Shown one piece after another: positions 16,948 through 21,534 of a DNA stretch of 21,534 nt. Below the pieces are notes generated by a model. It ran no database searches. It saw nothing but the letters and a program-made list of their open reading frames with translations, and was not told where the DNA came from. Made by a program: the position numbers and the translations under genes. Location of the stretch: positions 1 to 21,534 of IMG/VR virus record IMGVR_UViG_3300030102_003443. The stretch is one strand, 5' to 3'. This stretch comes from a virus. Position 1 is the first letter of the stretch; the number at the start of each line of letters is the position of its first letter.

Positions 16948-17622
16948 CTATCCAAACACCATTGCCATGGCAATTGCCTTACCAGTTGATATACCCGCAG
17001 AGCCAAAAGATATAGCTCCACTTCCGTTAGTCACCAACGCTTGCCCGTTAGAGCCGTCTGATGTAGGGTAAGTAACTCCACCAATTGTGACTGTGCCCGT
17101 AAAAGTAGGGCTTGCAAGAGGAGCCGCAGCTAAGTTCCCTCTAGCTGTTGCTGCATTTGCTACATCGGATAAGTTATTAGACGCTTCCAAAAATGTTGTA
17201 AGGTCAAAAGTAGCAGATAAATTGACCACCGCTGCACCAGAACCTGCACCATCACAATATATAATAGCACTTTCGCCATTAGGTATCGTGACATTTGCGC
17301 CAGAACCTTGTGAAAACACTGCACTTTGTCCTGATCCATTTTTTACAAAAAACAATTTTGTTTGATCGTTTGGCGATACGGTAATTGTATTTGTTCCCGA
17401 GGGGGAACCCGCCAATAAAAGAACTCTATACTGACCATCAGAAAGAGATCCATCTGTGGTAGTAAGAGTATGAGTTGTTCCCGAAAGAGTTATGGTGCCA
17501 ACACCATTTGTCAAACGGTCAATAATTTGTAAGTTTGTGTTTGTGGTATTGCCCCATGTGCCAGACTGTTCGCCATTGGCAATCAGTTCAATACCTGTAT
17601 TTGTTGTATATGTACTAGCCAT
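16948..17622 (-). CDS. Phage tail appendage / tail fibre-like protein
   Basis: This 224-residue protein begins MASTYTTNTGIELIANGEQS and continues GTWGNTTNTNLQIIDRL, a recurrent N-terminal module of phage tail appendage proteins (the GxxSGTWG..TN motif). Beta-rich segments follow (TITVSPNDQTKLFFVKNGSG, ANVTIPNGESAIIYCDG). At residues 143-175 comes the tail-fibre linker FLEASNNLSDVANAATARGN then APLASPTFTGTVTI, a pattern well known from tail fibres. The protein ends ISTGKAIAMAMVFG, a C-terminus repeatedly seen in marine phage appendage proteins. A GGAGA ribosome site lies upstream of the ATG. It probably trimerises and may anchor or carry the receptor-binding proteins encoded just downstream; that part is inference. 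Confidence 0.8.
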   Translation of the reverse strand: MASTYTTNTGIELIANGEQSGTWGNTTNTNLQIIDRLTNGVGTITLSGTTHTLTTTDGSLSDGQYRVLLLAGSPSGTNTITVSPNDQTKLFFVKNGSGQSAVFSQGSGANVTIPNGESAIIYCDGAGSGAAVVNLSATFDLTTFLEASNNLSDVANAATARGNLAAAPLASPTFTGTVTIGGVTYPTSDGSNGQALVTNGSGAISFGSAGISTGKAIAMAMVFG

Positions 17623-17638
17623 GAAACACTATTCTCCG

Positions 17639-18838
17639 TTAAGGTCTAATTTCAGTATACTCTGTTGTTCTGTTTGGCGCAATATTTGTCCATGTTGTTG
17701 TTGGACTGGGAACTATTCTACCCCAAACTGTTACTCCTCTCGGTCCAATTAGTCCAGATGCGGATAGTCCCGTTACAGGAACATCAATACCCGTACCTGT
17801 CAACACACTAACAGAACCAACGCCCGTTGTCACCTCTAAGCCTGTAACAGGCACTCTTTTTACTAGGGAGACACTAACAGAACCAACGCTTGCTGTCATC
17901 CCTATATCTGTAGCTACAGGCTGACTCCAAGCTCCGTCACCCCAAGTTGCTCGACCCCAACCAGATGCGTCAGCCGCAGTTAAGAAAACAGTAACATTTT
18001 GTGGCAGACCATTTACAATACCTGTGGCTTGTAAACCTGTAACTGGAACACTCGCTAATCCCGTAGCAGTGACTCCATTCAAAGCACTTGTTGCCGCAAG
18101 TCCTGTGACGGCTGCATCCACTCCACCAGTTGCAGTAACAGAATTGACGGAAGAAGAACTACTTAAACCTGTGACATTTATGCCAACACCCGCACCCTCA
18201 ACAACAGTAACAGATCCTACACCGCTAGTTGCAGCGAGACCTGTGACAGGGATGTTTGGCGCATCACCTGATACAGTTGCAGATCCTACAGCACTTGTAC
18301 CTTGAACTCCTGTGGCAAGCGCAATCATTGCTCCATTAACTGAAACAACACCTACACCGCCAGTTGCAGAAACCCCAACAGGTTGCGTCGGTAGTCCACC
18401 AACCTCGCCTGTGGCGGCAAGACCTGTAGGTGAAATACTAGCCGTACCAGTAGCCGTTACAGAGCCAACTGCGGAAGTTGAAGATAAACCAAGAACAGCA
18501 GCCTCTCCAGGGATAGATGCAACAACAGAACCAATGGCTGTTGTGCCTGCAACACCAGTGGGAGAAACAACTGCGCCAGTAAAAGTACTTACATCGCCAA
18601 CGTTACCTGTAGCAGCAATACCTGTCGGTGGAACAGTAGCTGCTCCCTCAACAGAGACATTGCTAACCCCAGTAACCGCACCAAGACCAGTGACAGCAAT
18701 ATTCGGGGCATTGCCAACAACTGTGACAGTGCCTACTTGACCAGATGCAGAAGGAAGAGTAGTGGCAGGGTTACCCCAAGTGCCACTACTCCAACTATCT
18801 CGGCCCCAACCCGTGAATATTACATTGGCGTCCGCCAT
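17639..18838 (-). CDS. Repetitive phage virion protein with TG..VGSVTV repeats
   Basis: The 399-residue protein starts at ATG with AGGAG nine bases upstream. It opens with a Trp-rich motif (residues 10-22, GWGRDSWSSGTWG). About 13 repeats of roughly 22 residues follow, from residue 49 to about 372, with consensus (V/P)TG(L/V)xATxxVGSVTVxG. The run is interrupted near residues 280-305 by a second copy of the Trp motif (GWGRATWGDGAW). The C-terminus is a separate tail (VWGRIVPSP, TTTWTNIAPNRTTEYTEIRP). Composition is very rich in Thr, Val, Gly, Ala and Ser with no Cys, suggesting an extended beta-rich fibre or surface protein. Location between structural and tail-appendage genes supports a virion role, possibly adhesion. 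Function beyond that is not recognised. Confidence 0.75.
   Translation of the reverse strand: MADANVIFTGWGRDSWSSGTWGNPATTLPSASGQVGTVTVVGNAPNIAVTGLGAVTGVSNVSVEGAATVPPTGIAATGNVGDVSTFTGAVVSPTGVAGTTAIGSVVASIPGEAAVLGLSSTSAVGSVTATGTASISPTGLAATGEVGGLPTQPVGVSATGGVGVVSVNGAMIALATGVQGTSAVGSATVSGDAPNIPVTGLAATSGVGSVTVVEGAGVGINVTGLSSSSSVNSVTATGGVDAAVTGLAATSALNGVTATGLASVPVTGLQATGIVNGLPQNVTVFLTAADASGWGRATWGDGAWSQPVATDIGMTASVGSVSVSLVKRVPVTGLEVTTGVGSVSVLTGTGIDVPVTGLSASGLIGPRGVTVWGRIVPSPTTTWTNIAPNRTTEYTEIRP
17723..18694 (-). repeat. About 13 short TG..VGSVTV coding repeats
   Basis: Within the 399-residue protein, units of roughly 22 codons repeat with a TGL/TGV opening and a VGSVTV-like strand near the middle. 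Units have diverged in sequence and a few are shortened, for example those ending GGLPTQP and NGLPQNVTVF, so this is an old array and not a recent exact expansion. Confidence 0.7.
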
Positions 18839-18861
18839 GGCCTGTCACTCCTAGTAAGAGT

Positions 18862-19299
18862 TTAGGCGATACGGATAATAGCGTTACTCGCGTCAGCCGT
18901 TGGGAATACAACTTGGAAATCACCAGATGTAGATGTTTTGTCTGCACCAAAATCCAGAACAACTACAGACGGATCACCTGATGCTGAGTCATTATAGATC
19001 AACGCACCACGAGCAGTGATTGTTGCAGATGTAAATGTAATATCTGCAAAGTCTGTAAGTCCTGTTGTGCCAGAAGATGTTGGCGTAACGTTTGTCAACG
19101 CACCACCACCTGCTGAATACGAACCAGAAGCACTAACTTCGTTTGAAGTTGTATATGCTGTAGTCGCTGCATTAAAAGAAGCACTGTTAGTATACAGAGC
19201 TAATTTAAAAGTATTACCACTTGAATTGGTAAAGTTATGTGTTGCAGTCATCAATTCTTTTTTGAATGATGTGCACATAAAGTTTCCTGAAAAGGCCAT
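18862..19299 (-). CDS. Phage structural protein (145 residues)
   Basis: The start is a clear ATG with AAGGAG about 8 bases upstream, inside the end of the previous gene. The N-terminus (MAFSGNFMCTSFKKELMTA) is followed by a beta-rich, Thr/Ser/Ala-rich protein: NTFKLALYTNSASF, TTSNEVSASGSYSAGG, DFADITFTSATITARGALIY and VVLDFGADKTSTSGDFQVVF, ending in IIRIA. This layout matches a small virion protein commonly seen with tail genes in marine phages. I read it as a tail-associated or decoration-type beta-sandwich protein, by resemblance only. There is no signal peptide and no catalytic motif. Confidence 0.75.
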   Translation of the reverse strand: MAFSGNFMCTSFKKELMTATHNFTNSSGNTFKLALYTNSASFNAATTAYTTSNEVSASGSYSAGGGALTNVTPTSSGTTGLTDFADITFTSATITARGALIYNDSASGDPSVVVLDFGADKTSTSGDFQVVFPTADASNAIIRIA

Positions 19300-19300
19300 G

Positions 19301-19597
19301 TTAAAGTCTCCTTATGAGTTCAGCCAGTTGGGGATGCCCCGCATCAATTAGTGCATTACACACTGTTGTACGGTCACTTCGAATAGCCTGTCGCATATAA
19401 TACGCAACAAGCGTTTCAACGTGCTTAGAGAAAGCACGAGCCTGATCTCTAATAGCAGGGGGAGCCTGATCAGAAACCGACACTATTTTCTGAACACATT
19501 GCTCAGAAAGTTCTTCTGGAGATAATCCACGTTTTTCCGTTGTGTTCACTAACACAACTTGTTCGTCACGCGGCACATTTAAATCAATTTTAAACAT
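19301..19597 (-). CDS. Small conserved phage protein of unknown function
   Basis: This 98-residue protein is predicted mostly helical, with no signal peptide or membrane segment. It begins MFKIDLNVPRDEQVV and carries a charged stretch (TTEKRGLSPEELSEQCVQ), then helices (RDQARAFSKHVETLVAYYMR and CNALIDAGHPQLAELIRRL). I do not recognise a characterised family. It resembles small hypothetical proteins found between adaptor and tail genes in marine phages. The start ATG overlaps the stop of the adaptor gene. The stop is one base before the next ATG, and its last codons contain that gene's AAGGAG ribosome site. A minor neck component, chaperone or assembly factor are all possible; nothing here decides between them. 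Confidence 0.75.
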   Translation of the reverse strand: MFKIDLNVPRDEQVVLVNTTEKRGLSPEELSEQCVQKIVSVSDQAPPAIRDQARAFSKHVETLVAYYMRQAIRSDRTTVCNALIDAGHPQLAELIRRL

Positions 19598-20253
19598 TAT
19601 CTTTTTGCCCTTATAACCTTACCAGTTCGATATTCATCAGTGGTTTCTTTTGCCTCACCCAAAAGTTTTAAACCGGCTAATGATTCTTGAAATCTTTTAT
19701 CATATGAATTTAACATATCTGGATCGCCTTTCATATACAGATATGCTTCAACTAAAGAACCGTATAACATTGATAGTTCCGCATTTTCACTTAGCCACGT
19801 TGTGCTGTTATCATTTAATGTAGAGTCCGTAATACTCAAAGGTCTATAGAAGTAGTGTAACTCAGCGGTGTATTCAGCGTCTGGAGTCGGACCCAATATA
19901 AAATAATCTATATCAAATTGTGCATAGTATTTTGGAAGACCCGTTGTTGTAGCATCTGGAGTATACGTTTGAATAAAACTTGGATCTTTAAATTCTACAA
20001 AAACTTTATCGCCATTTGATCCGGCTAGACTTAAAGAGAACGGAGCAAGAAAATCAGAAGGAACGGCTAAATATTGAAACCCTGTATCAGTCGTTGCAGT
20101 AACGTTTTTACGAAACAAACTTAGCTGAACACTTTTTAAAATACGTTCTTCTGCTGTGCGAATAAACACTGGAAGATTTGTAACGAAAGATGTTTCGTCA
20201 TTTTCCGTGTAATCTTGCAAAGCTTGTTTTAATTGTCCGTATGTAAAGCTCAT
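19597..20253 (-). CDS. SU10-type phage head-tail adaptor protein
   Basis: This 218-residue protein begins MSFTYGQLKQALQDYTENDE followed by FIRTAEERILKSVQL. That is the N-terminal helical signature I associate with SU10-type adaptor proteins, which sit under the portal and connect it to the tail. The middle contains a beta-rich stretch (FQYLAVPSDFLAP, GLPKYYAQFDIDYFILGPTP, ELHYFYRPL). The C-terminal half is helical (LYGSLVEAYLYMKGDP, YDKRFQESLAGLKLLGEAKE) and ends in a basic tail. Length and architecture fit the family. The stop overlaps the next start (TAATG). No strong Shine-Dalgarno is visible upstream, and translation may depend on coupling to the gene ending at 20258. The family call is from memory of sequence patterns, but the context agrees. 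Confidence 0.8.
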   Translation of the reverse strand: MSFTYGQLKQALQDYTENDETSFVTNLPVFIRTAEERILKSVQLSLFRKNVTATTDTGFQYLAVPSDFLAPFSLSLAGSNGDKVFVEFKDPSFIQTYTPDATTTGLPKYYAQFDIDYFILGPTPDAEYTAELHYFYRPLSITDSTLNDNSTTWLSENAELSMLYGSLVEAYLYMKGDPDMLNSYDKRFQESLAGLKLLGEAKETTDEYRTGKVIRAKR

Positions 20254-20257
20254 ATTG

Positions 20258-21067
20258 TTATGCAGGCGTATTAGCCTGACCTCCCATGTTGCTATGGTTT
20301 GTACAATAGTAATACAGGGTTGGTGCAGAATTTGCGACAGTTATTTGCGTAAACGCTCCGGCATTGCCCGGAGTGCCTTCAGTTACAACTCCCGTTGTAT
20401 ACTCAGATCCACCTGCATGTGTTCCATTAGATGTAGTTGAAAACCTTAACGGATGACCAGAGTTGGTATTGTCAGATTGATCAAACCTATATGTTCTACC
20501 CTCTGTCAAACTAACTGTTGCTTGCAGAACGCCGTCTATGTAGTACCTGTTTCCAGAACCTGGGTTAGCTACGGTTACAGCAAATGTTTCTGAAAGAACG
20601 TATATAATACTTCCAACTGTTCCTGTTCCGGCAACACCAGTTAAACTAACACTTACATCATTAACAGGCGTTGTTACTGTCACTGAACCAACCGCCGCTG
20701 TCCCAACAACACCAGTCACAATGGCGCTTTCATTACCTGTATCAGACAAGTTAATTGTTACCGAGCCAACACCTCCTTCAGCAACTAAATTATTACGAGG
20801 AGTTATACCTGGAATATCTCTAAAGCCCACAGGATTGTAACCAGTTTGAATCGCCCTTTCAGAATCTAAGTTCTGCTCTGGTCTAGGGTTTCTTAAAGCT
20901 TGAGGGTCTGGAAAAGCTTTTGGAGGAAATAACTGTGGGTGCTTGGGTTCAAACTCATCTGGACCAACTAAAGAACCAGTCCATTCAAGACGCATTTCCC
21001 GTAATCGGTAACGCCGTCCTGATCGATCTGATATACCATATGCATTTTTTCCAGAGGCGTATGACAT
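20258..21067 (-). CDS. Phage virion protein with C-terminal cupredoxin-like domain
   Basis: This 269-residue protein starts at an ATG overlapping the previous stop. Residues 1-90 form a conserved-looking head (SGKNAYGISDRSG, LEWTGSLVG, EPKHPQLFPP, DPQALRNPRP) that I recall from marine phage structural proteins. Residues 95-155 hold GGVGSVTI, AAVGSVTV and GTVGSIIYV segments, the same short module seen in the 399-residue protein downstream. Residues 160-269 look like a small beta-sandwich: FAVTV, YYIDG, YRFDQSDNTNSGHPLRF, then LYYYCTNHSNMGG. His205, Cys255, His258 and Met261 are spaced like the type 1 copper ligands of cupredoxins, with the short Cys-x2-His-x2-Met loop found in amicyanin. No signal peptide is visible and the gene sits between adaptor genes, so a virion location is more likely than electron transport. 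Copper binding is inference; the domain could be a metal-free adhesion fold. Confidence 0.75.
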   Translation of the reverse strand: MSYASGKNAYGISDRSGRRYRLREMRLEWTGSLVGPDEFEPKHPQLFPPKAFPDPQALRNPRPEQNLDSERAIQTGYNPVGFRDIPGITPRNNLVAEGGVGSVTINLSDTGNESAIVTGVVGTAAVGSVTVTTPVNDVSVSLTGVAGTGTVGSIIYVLSETFAVTVANPGSGNRYYIDGVLQATVSLTEGRTYRFDQSDNTNSGHPLRFSTTSNGTHAGGSEYTTGVVTEGTPGNAGAFTQITVANSAPTLYYYCTNHSNMGGQANTPA

Positions 21068-21534
21068 TAAACCCTCAAGTATTGAATACTAGGTTGTAGT
21101 TTTAAAGGGGTGCGCCCTTCATCTTCATCTGCTGCTCGTTGAAACTCTTCCTCATAAACTACTTTTAAAAGCTGCGCACGTTCAGGAGCGCGTTTCATTG
21201 AGATGTAGTAAGCTAACCCCGCCACCATACAAGGATAAAAACGAAAAGGCATGTCAGTAGTATTAACAAGAGCGTCAGCATCTTCTATCCTTCGTACATA
21301 ATAATATATCAACTGATCAGTGGAGTTTTCTGGAACAGACCAAAGGTTTATTACAGGGTCTATTTGCCTGTCAAAATAGTACTGACTGGGACGACCTTGT
21401 GTGGTTTTATTTGGTATTGTCAGATACTCACCACGACTTATCCTTTGTATTGTAAAGTCAGTGTTATCTCTACGAAGAACAACTTCCAAAACATCAACGA
21501 CATCTGAAGTCAAAGTTTGTTGGGCTTGCCCTGA
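21067..21534 (-). CDS. Phage head-tail adaptor-like protein, 5' end missing
   Basis: The reading frame is open to the window edge: 155 codons are visible and the true start lies beyond base 21534. An in-frame TTG at 21511-21513 could be read as a start, but the frame continues upstream without a stop, so I treat the gene as truncated. The visible part has an aromatic strand (IYYYVRR), then a helical region (AGLAYYISMKRAPERAQLLK) and an acidic helix ending near DEDEGR. The order T.QGRP..YYF, P..NLW.VP, YYYVRR, helix parallels the 218-residue gene at 19597-20253, which suggests two related adaptors. The role, joining the portal to the tail, is inferred from that resemblance and from its position just before the other neck genes. 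Its stop overlaps the next start (TAATG), implying translational coupling. Confidence 0.7.
   Translation of the reverse strand, partial: SGQAQQTLTSDVVDVLEVVLRRDNTDFTIQRISRGEYLTIPNKTTQGRPSQYYFDRQIDPVINLWSVPENSTDQLIYYYVRRIEDADALVNTTDMPFRFYPCMVAGLAYYISMKRAPERAQLLKVVYEEEFQRAADEDEGRTPLKLQPSIQYLRV

Noticed and set aside
18024-18740. Plus-strand Pro/Ala/Val/Thr-rich open frames
   Set aside because: These are the reverse reading of the TG..VGSVTV repeats; the repeat structure itself keeps the antisense frame open.

Overview
The window is a tightly packed, single-direction block of virion structural genes from a tailed phage, most likely a short-tailed (podovirus-like) marine phage. All 18 convincing genes lie on the minus strand, so transcription runs from base 21534 down to base 36. 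Gaps between genes are 0 to about 25 bases, and many stops and starts overlap (TAATG or ATGA), as expected of one late operon. I see no tRNA, rRNA, CRISPR array, IS element, integrase, terminase, portal or capsid gene. Head and packaging genes would be expected beyond base 21534. The phage type and marine origin are inferred from remembered family resemblance (SU10-type adaptors, a P22 gp10/T7 gp12-like nozzle protein, GKAIAMAM-type tail appendage ends, the conserved ejection-protein set). No search was run.

Layout in transcription order. (1) Neck and connector, 21534-19301: an adaptor-like protein truncated by the window edge, a virion protein ending in a cupredoxin-like domain, a second SU10-type adaptor and a small conserved protein. 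(2) Small structural and adhesin-like proteins, 19299-16570: a 145-residue protein, a 399-residue protein of about 13 short TG..VGSVTV repeats, a tail-appendage protein and a 120-residue protein. (3) A receptor-binding-like cassette, 16555-10918: three paralogous genes whose roughly 50-residue repeats occur in exact multiples of seven (7, 7 and 14). I read this as one, one and two seven-bladed beta-propellers. A small 89-residue gene lies between the first two. (4) The nozzle or tail-tube protein and two small proteins, one a zinc ribbon, 10910-8454. (5) Four large internal or ejected virion proteins, 8457-36, ending in a 1350-residue protein.

The most interesting signals are these. The propeller array is quantised by seven, and the double propeller looks like an in-frame fusion of two single-propeller genes. 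The middle propeller gene has lost its own start region: its conserved N-terminal motif continues upstream into the -1 frame of the 89-residue gene at a C AAA AAG run, so it is either expressed by -1 frameshifting or broken. The cupredoxin-like domain keeps a His/Cys/His/Met set with amicyanin-like spacing in a virion protein. A Trp-rich motif and a VGSVTV module recur in otherwise unrelated virion proteins. A GLFDDL motif marks both ends of the largest ejection-type protein.

The likely division of labour is that the adaptors and nozzle build the neck and tail, the repeat, appendage and propeller proteins form the host-contacting appendages, and the four large proteins are packaged inside the capsid and ejected with the DNA.
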